This document shows, piece by piece, positions 47,501 to 56,562 of a stretch of 64,000 bases of DNA. Source of the stretch: Pseudomonas petrae. Its GTDB lineage: Bacteria > Pseudomonadota > Gammaproteobacteria > Pseudomonadales > Pseudomonadaceae. The stretch spans positions 248,001 through 312,000 of the forward strand of contig NZ_JAKJXE010000004.1 of assembly GCF_021728295.1 (NCBI RefSeq). The letters are read 5' to 3'. The notes beneath the pieces were generated by a model that saw nothing but the letters and a program-made list of their open reading frames with translations, searched no databases and was not told the DNA's origin. The translations under genes were made by a program, and so were the position numbers. Each line of letters begins with the position of its first letter. The stretch's first letter is position 1.

Positions 47501-48072
47501 AGGTTTTCGTGGGTGCGGCGAATGCGGTTTTCGGTGTCGCGCCGACGCTCCTTGTACTTGGAGATGCCGGCGGCTTCTTCGATGAAATTGCGCAGGTCTT
47601 CGGGCTTCGCTTCGATCAGCTTGGAGATCATGCCCTGCTCGATGATCGAGTAGCTGCGCGGGCCCAGGCCGGTGCCGAGGAAGATGTCGGTAATGTCGCG
47701 GCGACGGCATTTGGTACCGTTGAGGTAATAGCTGTTCTGGCTGTCGCGGGTGACTTTGCGGCGAATGGAAATTTCTGCGTAGCTGGCGTATTCGCCGACC
47801 AGAGTGCCGTCGGAGTTATCGAAGACCAGCTCGATGCTCGCCTGGCTCACCGGCTTGCGGCTGGTGGAGCCGTTGAAGATGACGTCGGTCATCGACTCGC
47901 CGCGCAGGTTCTTGGCCGAGCTTTCGCCCATGACCCAGCGCACCGCGTCGATGATGTTGGATTTGCCGCATCCATTGGGGCCGACCACGGCCGCCATGTT
48001 GCTGGGGAAGTTCACCGTCGTCGGGTCGACGAACGATTTGAACCCGGCCAGCCTGATGCATTTGAGGCGCAT
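44584..48072 (-). CDS. smc: Chromosome partition/condensin ATPase SMC
   Basis: A 1162-residue SMC protein. The N-terminal ATP site is GPNGCGKSNIIDAVRWVMGE; two long coiled coils flank a hinge at about 510-640; the C-terminal head has the signature LSGGEKALTALALVFAIF and Walker B CMLDEVDAPLDDANV. It organises and segregates the chromosome together with ScpA and ScpB. It begins three bases after the stop of the upstream GntR gene. Confidence 0.96.
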   Translation of the reverse strand: MRLKCIRLAGFKSFVDPTTVNFPSNMAAVVGPNGCGKSNIIDAVRWVMGESSAKNLRGESMTDVIFNGSTSRKPVSQASIELVFDNSDGTLVGEYASYAEISIRRKVTRDSQNSYYLNGTKCRRRDITDIFLGTGLGPRSYSIIEQGMISKLIEAKPEDLRNFIEEAAGISKYKERRRDTENRIRRTHENLARLTDLREELGRQLERLQRQAQAAEKYQEYKAEERQLKAQLSALRWQALNEQVAQRESVIANQEVGFESLVADQRSADAAIERLRDGHHDLSERFNLVQGRFYSVGGDIARVEQSIQHGQQRLRQLQDDLREAERARLETESHLGHDRTLLATLGEELEMLEPEQEITLAAAEESAAALEDAETAMHGWQEQWDAFNLTSAEPRQQAEVQQSRIQQLETSLERLAERQRRLGEERQLLAADPEDAAILELSEDLAAREMAFEELTAEEDQLIERLEQLRVDLQQATQSQQQAQGDLQRLNGRLASLEALQQAALDPGAGTAEWLRDHQLSERPRLAEGLRVEAGWEMAVETVLGADLNAVLVDDFAALDLAGFSQGDLRLVSPGADVTRIPGSLLDKVDTQVDLTHWLGQVKPVETLDDALALRGQLGAGESLISRDGYWVGRDFLRVRRASEAESGVLARGQELQRLEAEREEREATLAALDEQLSTQREQQRTQEDNREQLRRRLQDEARQQSELKAQLSAAKAKVEQLTLRRTRLDEELTELAEQRAMEQETLGESRLQLQDALDSMALDTEQRELLLARRDSLRERLDRVRQEARQHKDHANQLAVRLGSLRAQHDSTRQALERLEMQSERLTEKREQLSLNLEEGAAPLEELRMKLEELLEKRMVVDEEMRTAKNALEDADRELREAEKRRTQAEQQSQLLRGQLEQQRLEWQSLTVRRKALQEQLHEDGYDLDGVLATLTAEATEKAAEEELERIAARIQRLGAINLAAIDEYQQQSERKRYLDAQDADLVEALDTLENVIRKIDKETRNRFKETFDQINSGIQALFPKVFGGGSAYLELTGEDLLDTGVTIMARPPGKKNSTIHLLSGGEKALTALALVFAIFKLNPAPFCMLDEVDAPLDDANVGRYARLVKEMSQTVQFIYITHNKIAMEMADQLMGVTMHEPGCSRLVAVDVEEAMALVES

Positions 48073-48075
48073 GAA

Positions 48076-48735
48076 TCAGCTGGCCGCCAGGGCAGACAGC
48101 ACCGATTGGCAACTGCGCTCGGCGTAGCAGGTCAGCACCTCGCGGATACGCGCCAGATCCCGGGCCACCACCGCTTCGAGCAATTGGCCGAAGAGGGTCA
48201 CGTACTCGCTCATCTCCGCCTGGCGTTGATCCAGGGCAAGAAAGTAGAAGCGGCTCATGGAGGGCTGCAGGTTCTCGACGGTCTCTTCCAGGTAGGGATT
48301 GTTGGCGAACGGATAGGCCGCGCGCATCACGTTGAAGCTCTCTTCGACGAAGCCCTTGACGTCCTGGCGCTCACAACTGGCGATCAGCCGCTGCTGAATC
48401 TGCATGAATGACGCCAGCTCGACGGATTCTTTCCAGCTTCGGGCCACGGCGAGGCCCAGCAGGATGTACATCTCGCTCATCAGGGCGCAGAGGCTGGTGA
48501 TGTTGTGAGGGGTCAGGACCGACACCTGCGCGCCGCGACGGGGCAGGATCACGATCAGATGGCGGCGCTCGAGAATCAGCAAGGCCTCGCGCACCGAGCC
48601 CCGGCTCACGTTCAGCGCGGCCGTGACCTTCTGCTCCTGAATCCGCTCCCCTGGCTTGAGCTCGCCGCGAATGATGCGCTCGGCAAGGTGATGAGCAATC
48701 TGCTCGGCGAGGCTGTCAGGTGCCTTGAACGTCAT
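48076..48735 (-). CDS. GntR family regulator (FCD subfamily)
   Basis: A 219-residue FadR-type regulator. The N-terminal winged helix (LAERIIRGELKPGERIQEQKVTAALNVSRGSVREALLILERR) is followed by an all-helical FCD ligand domain (about 85-215). It is divergent from xdhA and ends next to smc. Because it shares its control region with the xanthine dehydrogenase genes, regulation of xdhABC in response to a purine metabolite is likely. Confidence 0.85.
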   Translation of the reverse strand: MTFKAPDSLAEQIAHHLAERIIRGELKPGERIQEQKVTAALNVSRGSVREALLILERRHLIVILPRRGAQVSVLTPHNITSLCALMSEMYILLGLAVARSWKESVELASFMQIQQRLIASCERQDVKGFVEESFNVMRAAYPFANNPYLEETVENLQPSMSRFYFLALDQRQAEMSEYVTLFGQLLEAVVARDLARIREVLTCYAERSCQSVLSALAAS

Positions 48736-49053
48736 TTCTTACCTTCAACTTCTTTGGTCGCAAACAAGCGGCGGAGTGTATCGCACTGCAGGTCTGTGGC
48801 GCAGGGCCATACTGTGGAAACTGGCACGAATTAAGCAGAAACACGGACGTGTTCCGATCACGAGCATCCAGTCTTTAAACATCATCGTCAGGCGGGTTAT
48901 CGGCAATTTCAGGAAATAATGAATTTCTTGACCTTTGAGTCAGAAATTAATTGACCCAATAGTCAGAGCTGATAGATTCATCGACATGTTCGATGACCCA
49001 TCCGCCGGCAGCTGTGACCAGTGCTTTTTAACGACAAGAACGAGGCGCGACCC
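48736..49053. promoter_or_regulatory. Divergent control region of the GntR gene and xdhA, with twin operator-like repeats
   Basis: TTGACC-TTTG-AGTCAG (48928-48943) and TTGACC-CAAT-AGTCAG (48951-48966) are two imperfect palindromes 23 bases apart, about two helical turns. No other gene lies here. Confidence 0.55.
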
Positions 49054-50523
49054 GTGATCCAGTTTCTCCTGAACCAAGAGCTGAAAACCGAACAGGCTCT
49101 GGACCCCAATGTGACGGTGCTCAACTACCTGCGCGAGCACCTGCATAAATCCGGCACCAAAGAAGGCTGCGCCAGCGGCGATTGCGGCGCGTGTACGGTG
49201 GTCGTTGGCGAGCTGACCACCGATGCGGCGGGCCGGGAGCAACTGAGTTATCGCAGCCTCAATTCCTGCCTGACCTTCGTGGCCTCGCTGCACGGCAAGC
49301 AGTTGATCAGCGTTGAAGACCTCAAGCATCAGGGCCGCTTGCACAGCGTGCAGCAGGCGATGGTCGACTGCCACGGTTCCCAGTGCGGCTTCTGCACGCC
49401 GGGCTTTGTCATGTCGCTGTTCGCGCTGCAAAAGAACAGCGCCGAATCCGCCTCCTCCGAAACCAGACACGCCCAGGCCCACGAAGCCCTGGCCGGCAAC
49501 CTGTGCCGCTGCACCGGTTATCGGCCGATCCTCGCAGCGGCCGAGCAAAGCTGCAGTCAACCGCAGGCGGACCAGTTCGACGCCTTGAAGGCTCAGACCA
49601 TCGCCCGCCTCAAGGCCATCGCACCGACGCAAACCGGCGAGCTGAACAGCGGCGACAAGCGCTGCCTGGTGCCGCTGACCGTCGCCGATCTGGCCGACCT
49701 CTACGATGCCTATCCGCAAGCCAGGCTGCTGGCCGGCGGCACCGATCTGGCCCTCGAAGTGACACAGTTCCATCGTCCGCTGCCGGTGATGATCTACGTC
49801 GGGAATATTGCGGCGATGAAGAAGATCGAGCACTTCGAAGACCGCATCGAAATCGGCGCGGCGACCGCCCTGACCGATTGCTACGAAGCACTGAGCCGCG
49901 AGTACCCGGATTTCGGTGAATTGCTGCACCGTTTTGCATCGCTGCAGATCCGCAATCAGGGCACCCTCGGCGGCAACATTGGCAACGCCTCGCCGATTGG
50001 CGACTCCCCGCCTCTGCTTATCGCACTGGGCGCGAAGATCGTGCTGCGCAAGGGCGAGCAGACCCGCACCCTGGCGCTGGAGGACTACTTCATCGACTAC
50101 CGGGTGACGGTGCGTCAGGAAAGCGAGTTCATCGAGCGCATCATCGTGCCCCGAGCTAACGCCCGGCAGACGTTTCGCGCGTACAAGGTGTCCAAACGGC
50201 TGGACGATGACATCTCGGCGGTGTGCGCAGCGTTCCGTGTGCACGTCGAAAACGGCGCCATCGTCGACGCCCGCGCGGCGTTCGGCGGCATGGCGGCGAT
50301 CCCCAAACGCGCGGCCCATTGCGAGCAGGCGCTGATCGGCCAACCGTGGACGTCGGCCACCATTGAGCGCGCCTGCGCCGCACTGGCCGAAGATTTCACC
50401 CCGCTGACGGACTTCCGCGCGAGCAAGGAATACCGCCTGCTCAGCGCGCAGAACCTGCTGCGCAAATACTTCATTGAAGTGCAAACGCCTCATATCCAGA
50501 CGCGGGTGACAGCTTATGTCTAA
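49054..50523 (+). CDS. xdhA: Xanthine dehydrogenase small subunit (2Fe-2S and FAD)
   Basis: A 489-residue subunit. N-terminal 2Fe-2S clusters are bound by GCASGDCGACTVVV and QCGFCTPGF...NLCRCTGYRPI; the FAD domain (LLAGGTDLALEVTQ, LGGNIGNASPIGDSPP) occupies the rest. It passes electrons from the molybdenum site of XdhB to NAD. GTG 49054 (MIQFLLNQELKTE) is chosen for its GAGG site and family start; GTG 49021 is in frame but adds an unsupported extension. It overlaps xdhB by eight bases. Confidence 0.95.
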   Translation: MIQFLLNQELKTEQALDPNVTVLNYLREHLHKSGTKEGCASGDCGACTVVVGELTTDAAGREQLSYRSLNSCLTFVASLHGKQLISVEDLKHQGRLHSVQQAMVDCHGSQCGFCTPGFVMSLFALQKNSAESASSETRHAQAHEALAGNLCRCTGYRPILAAAEQSCSQPQADQFDALKAQTIARLKAIAPTQTGELNSGDKRCLVPLTVADLADLYDAYPQARLLAGGTDLALEVTQFHRPLPVMIYVGNIAAMKKIEHFEDRIEIGAATALTDCYEALSREYPDFGELLHRFASLQIRNQGTLGGNIGNASPIGDSPPLLIALGAKIVLRKGEQTRTLALEDYFIDYRVTVRQESEFIERIIVPRANARQTFRAYKVSKRLDDDISAVCAAFRVHVENGAIVDARAAFGGMAAIPKRAAHCEQALIGQPWTSATIERACAALAEDFTPLTDFRASKEYRLLSAQNLLRKYFIEVQTPHIQTRVTAYV

Positions 50524-52969
50524 TCATCATTCAGCCAGGTCCCAGGAAGAAATGGTCGCCCTGTTTCAACAGGACCTGACCACCGGCGTCGGCCGCAGCG
50601 TCAAGCACGACAGCGCCGACAAGCACGTCTCCGGCGAAGCGATCTACATCGACGACCGCCTCGAATTCCCCAATCAACTGCACGTGTATGCGCGCTTGTC
50701 CGACCGAGCCCACGCGCGCATCCTCCGGGTCGACGTGTCGCCCTGCTACGCCTTCGACGGCGTGCGCATCGCCATCACCCACGAAGACATTCCGGGCCTC
50801 AAGGACATCGGCCCGCTGCTGCCCGGCGATCCGTTGCTGGCCATCGACAAGGTCGAGTTCGTCGGTCAGCCGGTGATTGCCGTGGCCGCCCGGGATCTGG
50901 AAACAGCGCGCAAGGCGGCGATGGCCGCGATCATCGAATACGAAGACCTGGAGCCGGTGCTCGACGTCGTCCAGGCCTATCGCCATAAACACTTCGTGCT
51001 CGACAGCCACACCCACCAGCGCGGTGATTCGGCGACGGCGCTGGCGTCCGCCACCCACCGGATTCAGGGCACGCTGCACATCGGCGGTCAGGAACACTTC
51101 TACCTGGAGACGCAGATTTCGTCGGTCATGCCCACGGAAGACGGCGGCATGATCGTTTACTGCTCGACGCAGAACCCGACCGAAGTGCAGAAGCTCGTCG
51201 CCGAAGTGCTGGATGTGTCGATGAACAAGATCGTCGTCGACATGCGCCGTATGGGTGGCGGCTTCGGCGGCAAGGAAACCCAGGCCGCGAGCCCCGCGTG
51301 CCTGTGTGCGGTGGTTGCGCGCCTGACCGGCCAGCCGACCAAGATGCGCCTGCCGCGCATGGAAGACATGATGATGACCGGCAAGCGGCATCCGTTTTAT
51401 GTCGAGTACGACGTGGGCTTTGACAACGACGGACGCTTGCACGGGATTCAGCTGGAGCTGGCGGGCAACTGTGGTTATTCGCCGGACCTGTCCGCGTCCA
51501 TTGTCGACCGTGCGATGTTTCACGCCGACAATTCGTATTACCTGGGCGACGCCACGATCAACGGCCATCGCTGCAAGACCAACACCGCGTCGAACACGGC
51601 CTACCGGGGCTTCGGCGGCCCCCAAGGGATGGTCGCCATCGAGGAAGTGATGGACGTCATCGCCCGGCACCTGGGCAAGGACCCGCTGGCGGTGCGCAAG
51701 GCCAACTACTACGGCAAGACCGAGCGCAACGTCACGCATTACTACCAGACGGTCGAGCACAACATGCTCGAAGAAATGACCGCCGAGCTGGAAGAAAGCA
51801 GTGACTACGCCGAGCGGCGCAAAGCGATCAAGGCCTACAACGCCAACAGCCCGATTCTGAAGAAAGGCCTGGCATTGATTCCGGTCAAATTCGGCATCTC
51901 CTTCACCGCCAGCTTCCTCAATCAGGCCGGCGCGCTGATCCACATTTACACCGACGGCAGCATCCATCTCAATCACGGCGGCACCGAGATGGGCCAGGGC
52001 CTGAACGTCAAAGTGGCGCAGGTGGTGGCCGAGGTGTTTCAGGTCGATATAGATCGGGTGCAGATCACTGCGACCAACACCGACAAGGTACCGAACACGT
52101 CGCCGACAGCCGCCTCCAGCGGCGCTGACTTGAACGGCAAGGCCGCGCAGAACGCTGCGGAAATCCTCAAGCAGCGGCTGGTGGAATTCGCAGCCAAGCA
52201 CTACCAGTGCGACGAGTCGCGGGTGGAGTTTCGCAACGGCCACGTGCGCGTCGGCGAGCAGGTCATCAGCTTCGACACGCTGGCGCAGCAGGCGTGGATG
52301 GGCCAGGTGTCGCTGTCGAGTACCGGCTATTACAAGACGCCGAAGATTTTCTACGACCGCAGCCAGGCGCGCGGCCGGCCGTTCTATTACTTTGCCTTCG
52401 GCGCGGCCTGCACCGAGGTGCTGGTCGACACCCTGACCGGCGAATACAAAATGCTGCGCACGGACATTCTTCATGACGTCGGCGCCTCGCTGAACCCGGC
52501 CATCGACATCGGTCAGGTCGAGGGCGGCTACATTCAAGGGATGGGCTGGCTGACGACCGAGGAACTGGTCTGGAACGACAAAGGCAAGCTGATGACCAAC
52601 GGCCCGGCCGGCTACAAGATTCCGGCCGTGGCCGACATGCCGGCGGACCTGCGCGTGAAGCTGGTGGAGAACCGCAAGAACCCCGAAGACACGGTATTTC
52701 ATTCCAAAGCCGTGGGTGAGCCGCCGTTCATGCTGGGCATCGCCGCGTGGTGCGCGATCAAGGATGCGGTGGCGAGTCTGGGCGATTACCGGCATCAGCC
52801 GAATATCGATGCGCCGGCGACCCCGGAGCGGGTGTTGTGGGGGTGTGAGCAGATGCGCGCGTTGCAGGCTGCACTGCCGGAAGCGGAAGACGTTGCCCAT
52901 GAGCGGGCGGGCGAGATCGTTCCCACGCTCCGCGTGGGAATGCAGCCCGCGACGCTCCGCGTCGATTAG
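50516..52969 (+). CDS. xdhB: Xanthine dehydrogenase molybdenum-binding subunit
   Basis: An 817-residue subunit that hydroxylates hypoxanthine and xanthine to urate at a molybdopterin centre. MGGGFGGKETQA, the TAYRGFGGPQGM segment and NHGGTEMGQGLNVKV are the cofactor-binding motifs, and the catalytic glutamate is in GEPPFMLGIA. The last 17 residues (VPTLRVGMQPATLRVD) are encoded by an intergenic repeat of the TTCCCACGCTCCGCGTGGG family that has extended the reading frame. xdhC follows after the repeat. Confidence 0.95.
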   Translation: MSNHHSARSQEEMVALFQQDLTTGVGRSVKHDSADKHVSGEAIYIDDRLEFPNQLHVYARLSDRAHARILRVDVSPCYAFDGVRIAITHEDIPGLKDIGPLLPGDPLLAIDKVEFVGQPVIAVAARDLETARKAAMAAIIEYEDLEPVLDVVQAYRHKHFVLDSHTHQRGDSATALASATHRIQGTLHIGGQEHFYLETQISSVMPTEDGGMIVYCSTQNPTEVQKLVAEVLDVSMNKIVVDMRRMGGGFGGKETQAASPACLCAVVARLTGQPTKMRLPRMEDMMMTGKRHPFYVEYDVGFDNDGRLHGIQLELAGNCGYSPDLSASIVDRAMFHADNSYYLGDATINGHRCKTNTASNTAYRGFGGPQGMVAIEEVMDVIARHLGKDPLAVRKANYYGKTERNVTHYYQTVEHNMLEEMTAELEESSDYAERRKAIKAYNANSPILKKGLALIPVKFGISFTASFLNQAGALIHIYTDGSIHLNHGGTEMGQGLNVKVAQVVAEVFQVDIDRVQITATNTDKVPNTSPTAASSGADLNGKAAQNAAEILKQRLVEFAAKHYQCDESRVEFRNGHVRVGEQVISFDTLAQQAWMGQVSLSSTGYYKTPKIFYDRSQARGRPFYYFAFGAACTEVLVDTLTGEYKMLRTDILHDVGASLNPAIDIGQVEGGYIQGMGWLTTEELVWNDKGKLMTNGPAGYKIPAVADMPADLRVKLVENRKNPEDTVFHSKAVGEPPFMLGIAAWCAIKDAVASLGDYRHQPNIDAPATPERVLWGCEQMRALQAALPEAEDVAHERAGEIVPTLRVGMQPATLRVD

Positions 52970-53022
52970 GCGACGCGGTGCGTCATGGAAGGCGTGCCCA
53001 CGCAGAGCGTGGGTACGATCGA
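52916..53022. repeat. Inverted repeat overlapping the xdhB 3' end
   Basis: CGTTCCCACGCTCCGCGTGG and the arm GCCCACGCAGAGCGTGGG face each other around the stop codon of xdhB. The same family is at about 40378-40480. Confidence 0.85.
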
Positions 53023-53039
53023 TGCGTGAGGAGAATCAC

Positions 53040-53879
53040 ATGAATAACTGGATCAGCGCCCTGGCCGATTTGCAGCAGCAGGGCGAGGCCTGCGTGCTGG
53101 TGACCATCATCGAGGAGCGTGGCTCAACGCCGCGCAATGCCGGCTCGAAAATGGTCGTCAGCGCCGCGAGGATCTTCGACACCATCGGCGGCGGGCATCT
53201 GGAATACAAGGCCATGGAAATCGCCCGGGAAATGCTCGCCAGCGGCAGCCAGCAAACCCGTCTTGAGCGCTTCAGCCTCGGCGCCAGCCTGGGTCAGTGC
53301 TGCGGTGGCGTGAACGTGTTGCTGTTCGAACCCATGGGCCAGCCCCAGGCACACATTGCCGTTTTCGGCGCCGGCCACGTCGGGCGGGCGCTGGTGCCGC
53401 TGCTCGCCAGCCTGCCCTGCCGCGTGCGCTGGATCGATTCCCGCGAGGCCGAGTTTCCCGCGCACATGCCAGAAGGCGTGACGCAGATACTCAGCGAGGA
53501 CGTCATCGAAGAAGTCGATAACCTTCCCGCTGGCAGCTATTGCATCGTCATGACCCACAATCATCAGCTGGACCTGGAACTCGCCGCCGCCATTCTCAAG
53601 CGAGGCGACTTCAGCTATTTCGGCCTAATCGGCTCGAAAACCAAGCGCGTGAAATTTGAGCATCGCCTGCGTGATCGTGGCTTCGACGCCGCAGTGCTGC
53701 AGCGCATGCGTTGCCCGATGGGCCTGACCGAGGTCAAAGGCAAACTGCCCATGGAAATCGCCGTGTCCATCGCCGGCGAAGTGATCGCCACCTACAACGC
53801 TCATTTCGGCGAGCAAAGCACCACCGCCGAACCTGTCGCCAAGCTGCTGCCGGTGTCCCGCCGCAGCCAGGCCCAATGA
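53040..53879 (+). CDS. xdhC: Xanthine dehydrogenase accessory protein XdhC
   Basis: A 279-residue chaperone that binds and sulfurates the molybdenum cofactor and inserts it into XdhB. The N-terminal motif VTIIEERGSTPRNAGSKMVVS, the central LGQCCGG and the Rossmann segment IAVFGAGHVGRAL are all present. AGGAGAATCAC precedes ATG 53040. Confidence 0.94.
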   Translation: MNNWISALADLQQQGEACVLVTIIEERGSTPRNAGSKMVVSAARIFDTIGGGHLEYKAMEIAREMLASGSQQTRLERFSLGASLGQCCGGVNVLLFEPMGQPQAHIAVFGAGHVGRALVPLLASLPCRVRWIDSREAEFPAHMPEGVTQILSEDVIEEVDNLPAGSYCIVMTHNHQLDLELAAAILKRGDFSYFGLIGSKTKRVKFEHRLRDRGFDAAVLQRMRCPMGLTEVKGKLPMEIAVSIAGEVIATYNAHFGEQSTTAEPVAKLLPVSRRSQAQ

Positions 53880-53903
53880 ATCCCGGAAGAATGATCAACT
53901 GAC

Positions 53904-55220
53904 ATGACCACCGATATCAGCACCGCCATAAAAGCCTACCGCGCCGCCATCATTCACAGCATTGCCGACCCTGCCGACGTGGCGGTGGAAGCGTCGTATG
54001 AGTATTTCGAAGACGGCCTGATGCTGGTCGAAAACGGCAAGATCCTCGCCCTGGGCAACGCCGAAGACCTGCTCGGCACGCTCACTGACGACGTCGAAAT
54101 CGTCAGCTATCAGGACGCGCTGATCACCGCCGGTTTCATCGACACCCACATCCATTTGCCGCAGACCGGTATGGTCGGCTCCTACGGCGAGCAGTTACTC
54201 GACTGGCTGAATACCTACGTGTTTCCCTGCGAGAAGCAGTTCGAAGACCCTGAGCATTCGGCGCAGGTGGCTGACCTCTTTCTCAAGGAATTGCTGCGCA
54301 ACGGCACCACCACCGCACTGGTGTTCGGCAGTCGTCACAAGGAGTCGGTGGAGGCGCTGTTCAGTGCCGCCGAGAAGCTCAATCTGCGCCTGATCGCCGG
54401 CAAGGTGATGATGGACCGCAACGCGCCGGACTATCTGGTTGACACCGCCGAATCCAGCTACGTCGACAGCAAGGCGCTGATCGAGCGCTGGCACGGCAAG
54501 GGCCGCCTGCATTACGCCGTCACCCCGCGCTTCGCACCGACCAGCACGCCCGAACAACTGACCCTTGCCGGGCAGTTGCTGACTGAATACCCCGACCTGT
54601 ACATGCAGACCCACATCAGTGAAAACCTGAAGGAGGTCGAATGGGTCAAGGCCCTGTTCCCGGAGCGCAAGAATTACCTGGACGTGTATGACCATTTCAA
54701 GCTGCTCGGCGAGCGCTCGGTGTTCGCCCACGGCGTGCACCTGTGCGACGAAGAGTGTGAGCGCCTGGCGGAAACCGGGTCAGCCATCGCCTTCTGCCCG
54801 ACGTCCAACTTCTTCCTCGGCAGTGGGCTGTTCAACTTGCCGATGGCCGAAAAACACAAGGTCAACGTGGGCCTGGGCACCGATGTCGGCGGCGGCACCA
54901 GCTTCTCCTTACTGCAGACGTTGAACGAGGCGTACAAGGTCATGCAGCTGCAAGGCGCCAAACTGAGCCCGTTCAAATCGCTGTATTTGGCGACGCTGGG
55001 CGGCGCACGGGCGCTGCGGCTTGAAGACAAGATCGGCAACCTGCAGCCGGGCAGTGAGGCGGACTTTGTGGTGCTGGATTTCAACGCCACGCCGCTGCTG
55101 TCCTATCGCATGAAACAGACGACGAGCATTGAAGAGCAGTTGTTTGTGCTGATGACCCTGGGGGATGACCGGACCGTGAACGAAACGTATTCGGCGGGGG
55201 GGTTGGTGCATAAGCGCTGA
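53904..55220 (+). CDS. guaD: Guanine deaminase
   Basis: A 438-residue amidohydrolase converting guanine to xanthine, feeding XdhAB. Zinc ligands are in FIDTHIHLPQTGMVG, HISENLKEVEW and VFAHGVHLCDEE, and the catalytic Asp lies in GLGTDVGGGTSFSLL. It follows xdhC by 24 bases and should be in the same transcript. A REP pair lies downstream. Confidence 0.94.
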   Translation: MTTDISTAIKAYRAAIIHSIADPADVAVEASYEYFEDGLMLVENGKILALGNAEDLLGTLTDDVEIVSYQDALITAGFIDTHIHLPQTGMVGSYGEQLLDWLNTYVFPCEKQFEDPEHSAQVADLFLKELLRNGTTTALVFGSRHKESVEALFSAAEKLNLRLIAGKVMMDRNAPDYLVDTAESSYVDSKALIERWHGKGRLHYAVTPRFAPTSTPEQLTLAGQLLTEYPDLYMQTHISENLKEVEWVKALFPERKNYLDVYDHFKLLGERSVFAHGVHLCDEECERLAETGSAIAFCPTSNFFLGSGLFNLPMAEKHKVNVGLGTDVGGGTSFSLLQTLNEAYKVMQLQGAKLSPFKSLYLATLGGARALRLEDKIGNLQPGSEADFVVLDFNATPLLSYRMKQTTSIEEQLFVLMTLGDDRTVNETYSAGGLVHKR

Positions 55221-55273
55221 AAACGATAGGCAGCCGCCTATTAGTTTAGGACTCGCGCTTTCAAACGCCGCAC

Positions 55274-55362
55274 TGTAGGAGCGCGCTTGCCCGCGAAAGC
55301 GGTCGGTCAGCAACACATTGGCTGACTGACGAAACGCATTCGCGGGCAAGCGCGCTCCTACA
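55274..55362. repeat. REP-type inverted repeat after guaD
   Basis: Facing arms of the GTAGGAGCGCGCTTGCCCGC family between the convergent guaD and GntR genes. Confidence 0.85.
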
Positions 55363-55439
55363 GGTGCTTCGTTCGCCGAAAATGATGTGCGTGACGCCGG
55401 TGAGGTGTACGCCGCGAGCTGCAAGGCTTACTGCAGGGC

Positions 55440-56204
55440 TTACACCGCCGTACTGCGCCCTGCCTTTTTCTTCGGCAGCATCAGGTGCGAGAACACGGCG
55501 TGGAGGTCGTCGGAGGCGCTGTCTTCGTCGAGGTTGAGCTTGCTGTCGATGTGATCCATGTGATGCATCATCAGGTTCACCGCCAGGGTTGCGTCGCGGG
55601 CTTCGATGGCGTCAATCAGCTGGGTGTGTTCATCGTACGAGCAGTGCGAGCGGTTGCCGCTTTCGTACTGCGCGATGATCAGCGAGGTCTGCGAGACCAG
55701 GCTGCGCTGAAAGCTGATCAGCGGAGCGTTCTTCGCCGCTTCCGCCAGCTTCAGATGAAATTCCCCCGACAGACGAATGCCCGCCCCGCGATCCCCTTTG
55801 GAAAAACTGTCGCGCTCGTCGCTGACCATCTGGCGCAGCTCGCTGAGCTGTTCCGCCGTGGCGTGCTCGACCGCCAGTTCAGTGATCGCCTTCTCCACCA
55901 GACGCCGGGCGAAGAACACCTGTCGTGCCTCTTCGACGCTCGGGCTGGCCACCACCGCGCCACGGTTCGGGCGCAGCAACACCACGCCTTCGTGGGCCAG
56001 TCGCGACAGTGCGCGACGAATGATGGTGCGGCTGACGCCGAAGATTTCACCGAGGGCTTCTTCACTCAGCTTGGTGCCGGGCGCCAGACGCTGTTCGAGA
56101 ATCGCCTCGAAGATGTGCGCGTAGACGATGTCGTCCTGGGTGCCGCTGCGGCCGGACTTGGCCGTGCGTGAGTGTTTCTTGAGAGGTTGCAACTGATCGT
56201 TCAT
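55440..56204 (-). CDS. GntR family regulator (FCD subfamily) of the purine cluster
   Basis: A 254-residue FadR-type regulator. The winged helix is LAPGTKLSEEALGEIFGVSRTIIRRALSRLAHEGVVLLRPNRGA, then an FCD ligand domain with helical histidines (HLKLAEAAKN, HTQLIDAIEARD, HHMDHI). It is divergent from the purine permease. The palindrome TTTGTATACAAA in the shared spacer recurs upstream of puuE, so it is the probable regulator of the urate-to-ureidoglycolate genes. ATG 56204 gives the family-like N-terminus; the frame is open further upstream. Confidence 0.85.
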   Translation of the reverse strand: MNDQLQPLKKHSRTAKSGRSGTQDDIVYAHIFEAILEQRLAPGTKLSEEALGEIFGVSRTIIRRALSRLAHEGVVLLRPNRGAVVASPSVEEARQVFFARRLVEKAITELAVEHATAEQLSELRQMVSDERDSFSKGDRGAGIRLSGEFHLKLAEAAKNAPLISFQRSLVSQTSLIIAQYESGNRSHCSYDEHTQLIDAIEARDATLAVNLMMHHMDHIDSKLNLDEDSASDDLHAVFSHLMLPKKKAGRSTAV

Positions 56205-56562
56205 GGGCACTCGTGGTAACAGAATCCGGCGCGGGGCCTTGCCGTGATCAGGGCGGGTACGACCACTGTTGGAGCAACCAATAGCAGATATCCCGGCAAA
56301 GTCACAGTAAAAGTAATGGCGCATTGTACACAGCCGGCAAAGTCTGCACAGGCCCCGAAATGACAGGGCGTTATGCACACAATCCGACAAATATTCAGCA
56401 CAGGATCGAAAACATTATTTGCATTATTTGTATACAAAAGCATAATCCCTTCGTGCACGTTTCTGACCTTTCAGTCAACAAATCAGCCTGACAGGTCACC
56501 CGCCTCCCGGAGCCGGCAACCGGCTTTGTAATAACAACAAAAAACGTCCCGAGGATTTCACT
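56205..56562. promoter_or_regulatory. Divergent control region with GntR operator-like palindrome
   Basis: TTTGTATACAAA (56427-56438) is a perfect 12-bp palindrome. A half-like TTGTACACA lies at 56324. No gene was found in this spacer. Confidence 0.65.

Noticed and set aside
50531..52900. 789-codon frame opposite xdhB
   Set aside because: Antisense shadow; xdhB has clear family motifs.
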